Part shown: positions 8,506-15,639 of the stretch, piece after piece | Layout of the letters: each line of letters begins with the position of its first letter | Position numbering within the stretch: the first letter of the stretch is position 1 | Source of the DNA: Lachnospiraceae bacterium | Lineage (GTDB): Bacteria; Bacillota; Clostridia; Lachnospirales; Lachnospiraceae | NCBI GenBank assembly: GCA_017889125.1 | Contig: JAGHER010000184.1 | Coordinates: 1-35,767, forward strand | Direction of reading: 5' to 3' | DNA: 35,767 bases | The notes under the pieces: generated by a model | The model's database searches: none | What the model saw: the letters and a program-made list of their open reading frames with translations, nothing else | What the model was told of the DNA's origin: nothing | Made by a program: the position numbers and the translations under genes

Positions 8506-8535
8506 TAGCCAAAAAGAAAAATTTCTTTTTGGCTA
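8506..8535. terminator. Perfect A/T-rich hairpin after the YitT gene
   Basis: A 14-bp perfect stem with a 2-nt loop (8506-8519 with 8522-8535) lies in the 229-bp gap between the ATPase and yitT-like genes. It follows the YitT stop on the minus strand, and its distal arm is T-rich, so it may terminate that gene. It could equally be an operator for the ATPase. A TTGACA (minus strand, 8568-8573) lacks a well-placed -10, so I do not call a promoter. Confidence 0.45.
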
Positions 8536-8603
8536 ATCTGTATATTCAAAAGAAAAAATATCGGAAATGTCAAATTTTAGTTAAAAATCGTCGCAGCAGC
8601 TTG

Positions 8604-9446
8604 TCAATATTCGATAAACCCCTCTCCCAGGACCTCCCGGACATCGCTGACAATCACGAATGCCCTCCGGTCCTGTTCCCGCACCAGCTCCTTTACGCGG
8701 ACGATTTCCTTTTTGGAAACCACACAGCAAAGCATCTGCCGCCTGGCCCCCGAGTACATGCCTGTGGCATCCAGGCCGGTGACTCCCCGGCCCATTTCTT
8801 CCATAATGATCCGGGCAATCTTTTCATTCTGGTCGGAAATGATGTAAACCATTTTGGAGAACTTCAGGCCCTCCAGGATGCCGTCCGATACCTTGGAAAG
8901 GGCGTAAATGGCAATCAGCGCATAGAGCGCCGGCTGTATGCCGAAAACTGCCACACCGATCAGCACAATCAGAGCATCCAGCACCTGCAGCACCTGGGGC
9001 AGGGTATAATGAGGAAACTTTTTCTGAATCAGGGCAGCCAGCATATCCGTGCCTCCGGTGGTGGCGCCCGCCATAAAGACCAGTCCCGTCCCCACACCGC
9101 TGATGATCCCGCCAAACAAGGCAATCAGCAGCATGTCGCCGGAGGGAATCAGCACCCGCTCCGGGATCACATACAAAGACAGCGAAAGGGTCACCGTCGC
9201 CAGAAATGTCCTCTTGATAAAGCGCCACCCCTGAATCTTCCAGGCTGCAAGGAACAGGGGAATATTCAAAAGGGTATTGGTAAGCCACAGGGGAATCCCA
9301 GCCAGCTCCTTGATCACAATAGCCAGGCCAGAAGCGCCTCCGGTTACCAGATTGGCTGGATCGTAAATATTTTTAATCGCATAGCCCATGATAAACGAGC
9401 CGACAATAATCAACATATAATCTGCCGCTGCTGATCTCTGCTTCAT
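8604..9446 (-). CDS. YitT family membrane protein (DUF2179)
   Basis: This 280-residue protein has five to six hydrophobic segments over residues 1-180 and a soluble C-terminal domain (about 215-280) of the DUF2179 type, with G-R-G-V-T-G-L-D-A-T-G-M-Y-S-G as its hallmark. The pattern and size are those of the YitT/YqfU/YpjC family, abundant in Firmicutes and without a settled biochemical function. The start ATG has a GGAGAAG ribosome site. It appears to be a single-gene unit. No substrate can be inferred. Confidence 0.88.
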   Translation of the reverse strand: MKQRSAAADYMLIIVGSFIMGYAIKNIYDPANLVTGGASGLAIVIKELAGIPLWLTNTLLNIPLFLAAWKIQGWRFIKRTFLATVTLSLSLYVIPERVLIPSGDMLLIALFGGIISGVGTGLVFMAGATTGGTDMLAALIQKKFPHYTLPQVLQVLDALIVLIGVAVFGIQPALYALIAIYALSKVSDGILEGLKFSKMVYIISDQNEKIARIIMEEMGRGVTGLDATGMYSGARRQMLCCVVSKKEIVRVKELVREQDRRAFVIVSDVREVLGEGFIEY

Positions 9447-9762
9447 TTCTCTTCTCCTCTCTTGTCCAGGCAGTGTAAAAGCTTCTGCTCCCCTTTCCAG
9501 TTTCTCTTTCTGTCAGAAAAACATGTACGCTGTTGAAAACAGGAAAAACTTTCCTGCTGCAGGTCTTCGCCGCCGACAGCAAAGCAGGAAGAAGGCCCGC
9601 AGACAGCAAAGGCGCAGATACCGCCGCCCGCTCCCTCCTCCTGTACTCCGTGCCTGAAGACTCCTGGATACAGGGTAGCTGGAGATGCCGGGCGCACAGA
9701 TTCTGCGCCAGCTTCCTTTGCCTTGTCTTAAATTCCGCCTTGCTTAAATCACTGCACTGCGT
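9447..9762. other. 316-bp intergenic stretch without a recognisable gene
   Basis: Short frames here have no ribosome site and no family-like sequence. A 6-bp hairpin (9691-9696 with 9704-9709) follows the methyltransferase gene without a T-run. I find no good promoter for the YitT gene and no riboswitch consensus that I recognise. Confidence 0.5.
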
Positions 9763-10347
9763 TTATTTCTTTCTCGCCAGAATGTTAATCCATTGAATGT
9801 CCGAATGGCCTGACCGCACATCCCGGGTCACCCACTCCTTTAAAACGGTAAAAAGACCGTCCCCTTCCACCAGATGACGCAGCTCCTTTTCTGAATAACA
9901 GCTAAAGTACCGCTTTCCCTGAAAGCCTTCAAAGTCCCCAAGCCGCATGGAAAGATAGAAAATACCGTCCTCCGTCAGCGCCCTGGCTACCCTTCGGAAA
10001 ATCTCCGGCATCTCGTCCTTGGGAATATGGACAAAGGCGCCGCAGGCCCACACGCCGTCAAAAGCGCCGTCAAAGGCCATTTCCTCGTAGGTCATCTGCA
10101 GCACATCCAGGCCCGTATGCACCTCGGCAAGCCTGCACATCTCCTCCGAGCCGTCTAAAGGCGTCACATCATATCCCAAATCGTAAAAGGTCAGGCTGTC
10201 CCGTCCGGAGCCGCAGCCCATATCCAGGATGGTGTCTCCTTCCTCCAAAAGCTCCAGAAAGGGGGCCATGATGGCGCCCATATCCTGATCCACCGTATCT
10301 TCAAAAACCTTCGCTGCGTATTGATTATAATAGTCTATCGGGTCCAC
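9763..10347 (-). CDS. Class I SAM-dependent methyltransferase
   Basis: This 194-residue soluble protein has the SAM-binding motif I, I-L-D-M-G-C-G-S-G-R-D at 40-50, an acidic loop (V-T-P-L-D-G-S) after strand 2, and a V-W-A-C-G-A-F-V-H-I motif IV region, typical of small class I methyltransferases of the Methyltransf_11/25 type. The substrate is not deducible. It starts with GTG at 10347, well placed after GGAGGAAG, and its ribosome site lies in the 9-bp gap after the CvfB-like gene, so the two are probably cotranscribed. TehB-like or ubiquinone-type names would be over-interpretation. Confidence 0.85.
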   Translation of the reverse strand: MDPIDYYNQYAAKVFEDTVDQDMGAIMAPFLELLEEGDTILDMGCGSGRDSLTFYDLGYDVTPLDGSEEMCRLAEVHTGLDVLQMTYEEMAFDGAFDGVWACGAFVHIPKDEMPEIFRRVARALTEDGIFYLSMRLGDFEGFQGKRYFSCYSEKELRHLVEGDGLFTVLKEWVTRDVRSGHSDIQWINILARKK

Positions 10348-10356
10348 TTCTTCCTC

Positions 10357-11190
10357 CTATAATCGTTCAATGGTTGTTTCCGTAATCCGGATTCTGCCTT
10401 CCTTTAAAAGCCGTCCAACAGCCCGCTTGAAGGCGTTCTTGCTCATCTGGAATTCCTTCCGGATGGTCTCGGGGCTTGCCTTGTCATTAAATGGCAGAAC
10501 GCCTCCCAGGCGGTCCAGGGCCTGCAGCACAAGCTCTGCATCCTCATTCATCTGCAGATGTGCCTTCTTCCTGGGGGTCAGATCAAGCTTTCCGTCCTCC
10601 CGCACCTTGATGACGCGGCACTCCACCTCATCGCCCTCCCGGTATTCCCCGAAAAGCTCCTTTTTCGGAATCAATCCGTAGTATCGATAATCCACGGCCA
10701 CAAAGGCGCCGAGATTTTCATTGATCTCATAAATCCAGCCGTGAACCAGATCGTCCTGATGATAAGGCGATTCGCTGCTCATGTGGGAATACACCCGCAT
10801 GGTTGCGGCCAGCCGCCTGCTCTTATCCACGTAAAGGGCCACCAGGCAGCGCTCGCCCTTTTTCACCGGATGGCTCTGCTCTTTAAATGGAAGAAGAAGA
10901 TCCTTCTCTAGGCCCATATCCAGAAAGGCGCCGATCCGGGATACATCCTTTACCTCCAGGACGCCGCACTCTCCTACCTGCAGTTTGGGAATTCCCGTGG
11001 TGGCAATCAGACGGTCTTCCGAGTCCTTATAGATGAACACCGAAAGCCGGTCACCTGCCTTTGTTCCCGGCGGAACCTGCTTTTTGGGAAGAAGCACGCT
11101 CTGGCTGCTGCCTGCCTCCTCGCTTAAGTAAACGCCGAATTCCTTGAGCCGCACAACCTCCAGCTCCTGCACTTTTCCTAATTCAATCAT
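10357..11190 (-). CDS. cvfB: CvfB-family S1 RNA-binding protein
   Basis: This 277-residue protein has successive S1-like OB domains (about 1-65, 70-135 and 145-210; the third contains V-H-G-W-I-Y-E-I-N-E-N-L-G-A-F-V) and a C-terminal winged-helix segment (about 220-277) ending in R-I-T-E-T-T-I-E-R-L. This is the plan of CvfB/YitL, a conserved RNA-binding virulence regulator described in Staphylococcus aureus. The length is normal. It follows the thioesterase gene by 51 bp and precedes the methyltransferase by 9 bp on the same strand. The RNA target is unknown. Confidence 0.88.
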   Translation of the reverse strand: MIELGKVQELEVVRLKEFGVYLSEEAGSSQSVLLPKKQVPPGTKAGDRLSVFIYKDSEDRLIATTGIPKLQVGECGVLEVKDVSRIGAFLDMGLEKDLLLPFKEQSHPVKKGERCLVALYVDKSRRLAATMRVYSHMSSESPYHQDDLVHGWIYEINENLGAFVAVDYRYYGLIPKKELFGEYREGDEVECRVIKVREDGKLDLTPRKKAHLQMNEDAELVLQALDRLGGVLPFNDKASPETIRKEFQMSKNAFKRAVGRLLKEGRIRITETTIERL

Positions 11191-11241
11191 TCCTTATCCT
11201 CACTTACTCTCTCGTCATAACGGTTCGGCCATACCAAACTG

Positions 11242-11961
11242 TTACCTCTCGTCTTCCATCTGCTCCATCCAGACGGCCGCACACACTTCCTGCCGGTCAT
11301 TAAACAGCACTGCCGTGGTCTCTCTGCCCCGGCGGCTGATCCCCGGATACAGCACATCCCCCAGGACGGCTGCCTTCTTATAATCTACGTGGAGCTGACC
11401 CACAGCGCCGCTTATGCCTGCAGCCTCCCGGGCAATCTCTACGTACTGTGCATTGTTAACATGATGATTGGTGTCAATCTGATGACGGGCAATGACAACA
11501 GGCCGGCCCATCTCATAATCCGATGGAAGAGCGATTCTTCCCGCCGCCTCCATGGGAAGCCGCGGCGACGGCTCGCCGTAAGGCGCAATATCCTCCTCCT
11601 GTACCCGGCAGGGAAGGCCGGTGCCAAGGTCTAAAAGGAACCACCGGGAATCCGCCTCCACAAGCCGCTTTCCGCCTTCATCCTCCATGATAAAATTGCG
11701 GAAGCCGTATATGCCCCTCTGCCCGTAATGCCAGGTTCCGATCATTACCTGCTCCCCCTGCCGGGGATAGCGCAGGATCCGGATCCTCCAGGCAGACAGC
11801 ATCCATGCCTTGCGGACTGTATCCAGGTACGTCACGCCCACGCCCATATCCTCTGACTGGAAAATACTGCAGTCCTGCAGGTAGTTGATCATCCCGGTTA
11901 AGGTAAGACACCCATCCTCCCCCGTCTCACTGTAACGGATCCGGCTGTTAAACTGATACAT
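11242..11961 (-). CDS. Acyl-ACP thioesterase
   Basis: This 239-residue protein is a double hot-dog acyl-ACP thioesterase of the bacterial FatA-like family, which releases free fatty acids from acyl carrier protein. The N-terminal hot-dog contains the D-C-S-I-F-Q-S-E-D-M-G segment, and the C-terminal one contains T-N-H-H-V-N-N-A-Q-Y, with the His/Asn residues typical of the catalytic site. It is probably the first gene of a thioesterase-cvfB-methyltransferase unit, with a good promoter at 11995-12023. It is divergent from a GntR/FCD regulator, and the shared operator suggests that this regulator controls it. Chain-length preference cannot be read. Confidence 0.9.
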   Translation of the reverse strand: MYQFNSRIRYSETGEDGCLTLTGMINYLQDCSIFQSEDMGVGVTYLDTVRKAWMLSAWRIRILRYPRQGEQVMIGTWHYGQRGIYGFRNFIMEDEGGKRLVEADSRWFLLDLGTGLPCRVQEEDIAPYGEPSPRLPMEAAGRIALPSDYEMGRPVVIARHQIDTNHHVNNAQYVEIAREAAGISGAVGQLHVDYKKAAVLGDVLYPGISRRGRETTAVLFNDRQEVCAAVWMEQMEDER

Positions 11962-11994
11962 TTCCTTCCCTCCAGACTGCTTAAAATCAGTACC

Positions 11995-12023
11995 ATTATA
12001 TATGATTCATCGGGGATTGTCCA
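11995..12023 (-). promoter_or_regulatory. Promoter of the thioesterase unit
   Basis: On the minus strand TGGACA (12018-12023) and a perfect TATAAT (11995-12000) are separated by exactly 17 bp. The -35 box overlaps the -35 of the divergent regulator promoter by five bases. Confidence 0.72.
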
Positions 12024-12044
12024 GTAAAGATATGGGCATATACC
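12017..12044 (+). promoter_or_regulatory. Promoter of the GntR/FCD regulator gene
   Basis: TTGTCC and TATACC are spaced by 16 bp on the plus strand. The -35 box overlaps that of the divergent thioesterase promoter, so the two RNA polymerases should compete for the site. Confidence 0.5.
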
Positions 12045-12050
12045 TTTACT
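12023..12050. promoter_or_regulatory. Candidate GntR operator (28-bp dyad)
   Basis: The perfect 7-bp arms AGTAAAG and CTTTACT bound a 28-bp imperfect palindrome with partly symmetrical interior (TAT on both sides). It covers the spacer, -10 and start region of the regulator promoter and abuts the -35 box of the thioesterase promoter, which is where an autoregulatory operator would be expected. Confidence 0.6.
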
Positions 12051-12101
12051 TTCCCCCCTTTTTTTGCTATGATTAGGCAAGACAAAGGATGGAGAAGAAT
12101 A

Positions 12102-12728
12102 ATGAAACAGAAAAACAGTTTAAAATCAATCGTATACCAGGAGACGCTGGACGGAATCATCCGCGGTGAGTACAAGGCGAACCAGATCATTAACGAGCAG
12201 GAGCTGGTGGAAAAGTTCGGCTTCAGCAAGGCGCCTATACGGGAGGCCCTTCTGTCCCTGTGCAATGAAGGGGTGCTGCACAATATCCCCCGCTACGGCT
12301 ATGAGGTGGTCCGCCTGACCAGCGAGGACGCCGCCTTTATCCTCCGCTACCGCTTCCATCTGGAGGGCGGATTCTTAAAGGACTGCTACCAGCGGATTAC
12401 CGAAGAGCAGCTTACGGAGCTGGCCCGCCTGGACGATCTGTGCAATGAAACTTCTAATGATATGTGGGCGCACTGGGAGCACAATACCCACTTCCATTTA
12501 AAGCTCCTTTCCTGCGCGGGAAATGAATACGCCTGCCGGGAGCTGCAGCGCTCCATGGATATTCTGAAACGGGCCTACGCCCAGGTTTACTGGAACCGCT
12601 GGAGCAATCTTTACAATCCCTCCGACATGCGGTATCACAAGCAGATTCTCTCCTGCATCCGCCAGAAGCAGATTGATGAAGCTCTCCATTATCTGGAGCT
12701 GGATCTTAAGGATTTCGGATGTATGTAA
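12102..12728 (+). CDS. GntR family transcriptional regulator, FCD subfamily
   Basis: This 208-residue regulator has an N-terminal winged helix (about 1-70, with the G-E-Y-K-A-N-Q-I-I-N-E-Q-E-L-V-E-K-F-G signature and the A-P-I-R-E-A-L recognition helix) and a C-terminal all-helical FCD ligand domain, with H-F-H at about 138-140 and further His residues that resemble the usual metal-binding set. ATG at 12102 is chosen over 12069 because GGAGAAG lies just upstream and the first 11 residues of the longer version do not fit the family. Such proteins sense small organic acids or fatty-acid-related metabolites. The divergent thioesterase and shared operator make lipid metabolism a possible, unproven context. 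Confidence 0.85.
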   Translation: MKQKNSLKSIVYQETLDGIIRGEYKANQIINEQELVEKFGFSKAPIREALLSLCNEGVLHNIPRYGYEVVRLTSEDAAFILRYRFHLEGGFLKDCYQRITEEQLTELARLDDLCNETSNDMWAHWEHNTHFHLKLLSCAGNEYACRELQRSMDILKRAYAQVYWNRWSNLYNPSDMRYHKQILSCIRQKQIDEALHYLELDLKDFGCM

Positions 12729-12744
12729 GAACACGGTCTTTTCG

Positions 12745-12870
12745 CAAATTCCGGCAGTTCCGCTGTTTCCAGCGTTTTTGCCGTTTCCGGCGTTTTCACT
12801 GTTTCCAGCGTTTTTGCCGTTTCCGGCGTTTTCACTGTTTCCGGCGTTTTTGCCGTTTTCGGCATTTTCA
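12745..12870. repeat. 18-bp minisatellite, 6-7 units
   Basis: Six contiguous 18-bp units run from 12763 to 12870, alternating between two versions (a ctgtttccagcgtttttg type and a ccgtttccggcgttttca type, so the higher-order period is 36 bp). A degenerate seventh copy occupies 12745-12762. The array starts 16 bp after the regulator stop and ends 12 bp before the next promoter. It is open in several frames but has no start or ribosome site that would support translation. Confidence 0.9.
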
Positions 12871-12882
12871 GCCACAGGCCGC

Positions 12883-12911
12883 TTGACAATTACAGTTTTT
12901 GGGCATAAACT
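12883..12911 (+). promoter_or_regulatory. Promoter of the small secreted protein gene
   Basis: A perfect TTGACA is followed by 17 bp and TAAACT. It sits directly after the 18-bp repeat array and about 49 bp before the ATG at 12960. Confidence 0.6.
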
Positions 12912-12959
12912 TAGTATAGAAATCCATTTTTTACATGGAATTGTCAGAAAGGAGAGTCT

Positions 12960-13286
12960 ATGAAAAAGTTTGTGAAGACAATGGCTGCCCTGGGAATGGC
13001 AGCAGCGATGATGGCCGGAGGCGCCATGACCAGCTACGCTGGTGCCTGGCAGTTAGACAGTGTAGGCTGGTGGTATCAGACCGATGACGGAGGTTACCTG
13101 CGGGATACCTTCTGGACCGATGAGTACGGCGACACCTATTATTTCACCGGCAAGGGCTACATGGTTACCGGATGGAAGGAAATTCAGACCCAGTGGTATT
13201 ATTTCAGCCCCAGCGGCGCCATGCAGAAGGACACCATCATTGACGGTGTTTACTATGTGAATGCAGAGGGCGTGTGGGTGCAGTAA
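12960..13286 (+). CDS. Small secreted protein with cell-wall-binding-like repeats
   Basis: This 108-residue protein has a signal peptide (M-K-K-F-V-K, Ala/Met-rich core, likely cleavage after S-Y-A near residue 27) and a mature part of about 80 residues made of Trp/Tyr/Gly-rich repeats: G-W-W-Y-Q-T-D-D-G, G-D-T-Y-Y-F-T-G-K-G and Q-W-Y-Y-F-S-P-S-G. These resemble the choline/cell-wall-binding repeat families, but no catalytic domain is attached. The ribosome site is AAAGGAGAG. It is related in style to the proteins at 14930 and 35126. Function is unknown; wall attachment is the natural guess. Confidence 0.85.
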   Translation: MKKFVKTMAALGMAAAMMAGGAMTSYAGAWQLDSVGWWYQTDDGGYLRDTFWTDEYGDTYYFTGKGYMVTGWKEIQTQWYYFSPSGAMQKDTIIDGVYYVNAEGVWVQ

Positions 13287-13317
13287 ATCTGCTTCCTGTA
13301 CCAGCTGTGCAGAAAAT

Positions 13318-13361
13318 AAGAGGAGGGGAAGGCCTTTGCCGCTTTCCCACTCCTCTTTTTT
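13318..13361 (+). terminator. Rho-independent terminator of the small secreted protein gene
   Basis: AAGAGGAG (13318-13325) pairs with CTCCTCTT (13350-13357), and the inner GGGAA/TTTCCC region extends the stem with a small bulge. T residues 13356-13361 follow. It lies 31 bp after the stop and before the convergent desulfidase gene. Confidence 0.85.
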
Positions 13362-13376
13362 GTCTGCGCATTTTTT

Positions 13377-14675
13377 CTACAGCTGATGCACATCCACCCG
13401 GTCAATCATAATATTTAAAATCTCTGTATCCGTGCGCTTCATGCCCACCCGGCCAATGTAGCCCATGCTCTTGATGGTATCCTCCAGATCCTCCTGGATA
13501 ATGCCCTCGCCTGGCCGGAAAGATACATGCTTCATGGCCATGTAATGGGCCAGAATAGCCGCGTCCACCGCCGAGGCAATCTTGGCCGCACAGGAGGACT
13601 TTGCGCCGTCGCAGACGATGCCGCCTACGTTTCCGATGGTATTGATGATGGTCAGGCCCACCTCCTCGTAGGTGCCTCCTCGCAGGTAGGTGATGGCAGC
13701 CCCGGCCCCGCAGGCGGCGCTGACTGCTCCGCAGTAAGCGGAAAGGCTCCCGATATATTTCTTCTGGTGAATGGAAATCAGATTTGCCACCACCAGAGCC
13801 CGGTACAGCTGGTCTTTGGTCGCCTCATACTCTTTCGCGTACTCAATTACCGGCAGGCTCACGGTCATGCCCTGGTTGCCGCTTCCGGAATTAATCACCA
13901 CAGGAAGAGCGCAGCCGCCCATTCTGGCGTCAGATCCGGCAGCCGCCTTGGCCCGCGCCCTGGTGCGCACGTCATTGCCGTACACATCCAGAAGAGTCCG
14001 GCCAATCTGAGCGCCGTAGGGATGGATCACGCCCTCCTGGCTGATGGCGGTGTTCTTTTCAATCTGATCACCGATAACCGCTTCCACGTCCTCCAGGGCC
14101 ACCGTATCCGCAAAGGTCAGGATATCCCGCACATTCAGAAGAGACTTATCCCCCTTCTCCGCAGCGCTCTCGCTGATCTTGTGCTCATAAATGACCTCTC
14201 CATCCTTCACAATCTTGGTAATCAGCGTGTGACGGTTGATGATGGTTACCTCCGCGCTGTGACTGGCAGCAAATACCTTGGCCACAATATACAGATTCTC
14301 CACCCCTTCCTGAAGTGTGCAACGGCAGAAGCCGGCCTTCACCAGCTCTCTGGTCTGCTCGATATCCTCCGGCGTCACGCTCTCCAGCACCTCCAGCTCC
14401 CGTGAGGCATCTCCGCCCACTACCCCAAGGGTAGCCGCCACATCGATGCCCCGCAGCCCGTTGGAATTGGGAACCGTAACCCCCATTACATTCTTGATAA
14501 TATTCCCACTGCAGCACATCTCCATGGACTCCGGCATCTGTCCCAGTATCTCTCTGGCCTTGGCCGCCGCATAGGCAATTGCTATAGGCTCCGTGCACCC
14601 AAGAGCCGGCACCAGCTCATCCTTTAAAATCATGACAAAATTGTCATATACTTTCTTGTCCAGCTGTCTTCCCAT
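13377..14675 (-). CDS. cyuA: L-cysteine desulfidase family protein (CyuA/YhaM)
   Basis: This 432-residue protein is of the UPF0597/CyuA family, iron-sulphur enzymes related to L-serine dehydratase that degrade L-cysteine to pyruvate, ammonia and sulphide. Family marks are the N-terminal A-L-G-C-T-E-P-I-A motif (Cys27), the G-S-G-N-Q-G-M loop and the C-terminal I-V-C-D-G-A-K-S-S-C-A cysteine pair, candidates for cluster ligands. The frame is open to a TTG at 14726. ATG at 14675 is preferred because GAGGG lies 5 nt upstream and the length then matches E. coli YhaM (about 436). It is a single-gene unit with its own near-consensus promoter and no linked transporter. Confidence 0.88.
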   Translation of the reverse strand: MGRQLDKKVYDNFVMILKDELVPALGCTEPIAIAYAAAKAREILGQMPESMEMCCSGNIIKNVMGVTVPNSNGLRGIDVAATLGVVGGDASRELEVLESVTPEDIEQTRELVKAGFCRCTLQEGVENLYIVAKVFAASHSAEVTIINRHTLITKIVKDGEVIYEHKISESAAEKGDKSLLNVRDILTFADTVALEDVEAVIGDQIEKNTAISQEGVIHPYGAQIGRTLLDVYGNDVRTRARAKAAAGSDARMGGCALPVVINSGSGNQGMTVSLPVIEYAKEYEATKDQLYRALVVANLISIHQKKYIGSLSAYCGAVSAACGAGAAITYLRGGTYEEVGLTIINTIGNVGGIVCDGAKSSCAAKIASAVDAAILAHYMAMKHVSFRPGEGIIQEDLEDTIKSMGYIGRVGMKRTDTEILNIMIDRVDVHQL

Positions 14676-14744
14676 ATAATCCCTCATCCTCCGCATCTCA
14701 CTGATTCTTGTGTGGTTTTCTGGCAATACTGTATTATATTATTA

Positions 14745-14773
14745 ATCATATCAGTACTCATATCATCTGTCAA
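14745..14773 (-). promoter_or_regulatory. Promoter of the cysteine desulfidase gene
   Basis: Minus-strand TTGACA (14768-14773) and TATGAT (14745-14750) are separated by 17 bp. An 11-bp dyad AATACTGTATT at 14725-14735, near or just past the start of transcription, could be an operator. Confidence 0.75.
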
Positions 14774-14839
14774 GGAAAGACGTACGCGGAGCACCGTATC
14801 TTTTCTCACTTTTAATTCCAGGATTTTTCTGTACACATC

Positions 14840-14865
14840 AAAAAGAGCACCCCTGAAGGTGCTCT
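14840..14865 (-). terminator. Rho-independent terminator of the Asp/Arg-repeat protein gene
   Basis: An 8-bp stem (14844-14851 with 14858-14865) is followed by a T-run on the minus strand. It lies about 65 bp after the stop at 14930, past the degenerate end of the 30-bp repeats. Confidence 0.85.
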
Positions 14866-14910
14866 CCCGCTTATTATACAGCCATTCGCATCAATCATCG
14901 TGACGATCCT

Positions 14911-15030
14911 CCCGGTCATCGTCATCATCTTAGCGATCGTCCCGATCATCGTCATCATCATAACGATCATCCCGGTCATCGTCATCATCATAACGATCGT
15001 CCCGGTCATCGTCATCATCATAACGATCGT
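14911..15030 (-). repeat. 30-bp tandem repeat encoding an Asp/Arg decapeptide
   Basis: Four complete 30-bp units (14911-14940, 14941-14970, 14971-15000 and 15001-15030) with partial copies on both sides encode R-Y-D-D-D-D-D-R-D-D on the minus strand. The most downstream unit is cut by the stop codon: TAA stands where the other copies have TAT (Tyr). Repeat-like coding sequence continues after it. Confidence 0.92.
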
Positions 15031-15394
15031 CCCGGTCATCGTCTTTTCCATCCCATTCCCCGTCATCATCTACCCAATATCCATCAGGTGTTCGTGCATT
15101 GGTCAGCAGGGAACCGTCCTCGTTCAGATAATACCAATCATCCCCTGACTGAACCCATCCTGTTTTCATGTATCCAGAGGCATCAAAGTAATACCATTTG
15201 CTGTCGATCAGCTTCCATCCGTTTTTTGCATAGTCATCATAATCAAAATCGTCATCGTCGAAGTCATCGTCATCATCGTCGATTTCGTACCACCAGCCAT
15301 TGGCATCCCGGCGCCACTCATCGGCATAGGAAATAACCGGCAGGGAAAGACTCAGCGCCAAAGACGCACTCAGGGAAAGCAGCAGTTTTCTCAT
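14930..15394 (-). CDS. Secreted protein with cell-wall-binding-like repeats and Asp/Arg-rich tail
   Basis: This 154-residue protein has a signal peptide cleaved probably after S-Y-A (residue 24), a G-W-W-Y motif, an acidic block of Asp with Phe/Tyr (about 39-55), two or three Trp/Tyr/Gly wall-binding-like repeats (59-107) and a C-terminal tail of R-Y-D-D-D-D-D-R-D-D decapeptides (121-154). The tail alternates acidic clusters with Arg, suggesting metal or polyanion binding, but no known domain matches. The ribosome site AGGAGG is strong. The promoter carries four phased TTTACA-like repeats, suggesting control by an OmpR/PhoP-type response regulator. The tail length probably varies between strains. 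Confidence 0.85.
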   Translation of the reverse strand: MRKLLLSLSASLALSLSLPVISYADEWRRDANGWWYEIDDDDDDFDDDDFDYDDYAKNGWKLIDSKWYYFDASGYMKTGWVQSGDDWYYLNEDGSLLTNARTPDGYWVDDDGEWDGKDDDRDDRYDDDDDRDDRYDDDDDRDDRYDDDDDRDDR

Positions 15395-15433
15395 ATAGGG
15401 TCCTCCTTGTCATATTGGGATTAAGATAGGCTT

Positions 15434-15488
15434 ATTATAACATACACTTATACAACGTAATGTAAAATGTCAGTAAAATAAATGTAAA
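15434..15488 (-). promoter_or_regulatory. PhoP-box-like promoter of the Asp/Arg-repeat protein gene
   Basis: On the minus strand four hexamers, TTTACA (15483-15488), TTTACT (15472-15477), TTTACA (15461-15466) and TTGTAT (15450-15455), are spaced exactly 11 bp apart, followed by a perfect TATAAT (15434-15439). No good -35 box is present. The B. subtilis PhoP-activated promoters have four TT(A/T/C)ACA-like repeats with about 5-bp spacers between roughly -20 and -60, the same geometry as here. Confidence 0.6.
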
Positions 15489-15560
15489 ATCACACAATCC
15501 CAAAGAAATTCCACACGACGAAAAACATTGTCCTTCACCTGCCATCTTCCCTTTCCCTAT

Positions 15561-15585
15561 AAAAAGTGTGTGCCTAGCGCACACT
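15561..15585 (-). terminator. Second hairpin after the tRNA-Gln gene
   Basis: AGTGTG and CACACT arms (with one internal mismatch and a 3-nt loop) are followed by TTTTT on the minus strand. It is downstream of the main tRNA terminator and would act as a backup. Confidence 0.5.
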
Positions 15586-15598
15586 CGCACCGATTAAA

Positions 15599-15632
15599 GA
15601 AAAAACCCTTCATACTCTTGTATGAAAGGTTT
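15599..15632 (-). terminator. Rho-independent terminator of tRNA-Gln copy 1
   Basis: A 13-bp stem with one mismatch (15603-15615 with 15620-15632) ends in a T-run on the minus strand, 8 bp after the tRNA 3' end. Confidence 0.85.
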
Positions 15633-15639
15633 CTCAAAG

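Noticed and set aside
9443-9697. 84-codon minus-strand frame upstream of the YitT gene
   Set aside because: Cys/Gly-rich translation with no ribosome site and no family resemblance; it overlaps the YitT start.
12745-12870. Possible CRISPR array
   Set aside because: The units are contiguous, 18 bp, with no unique spacers and no cas genes. The same applies to the arrays at 14911 and 32174.
12498-12875. Minus-strand frame with Asn/Ala/Gly/Lys repeats across the 18-bp array
   Set aside because: It has no ribosome site, overlaps the regulator gene antisense, and its repetitive protein is a by-product of an 18-bp period that keeps all frames open.
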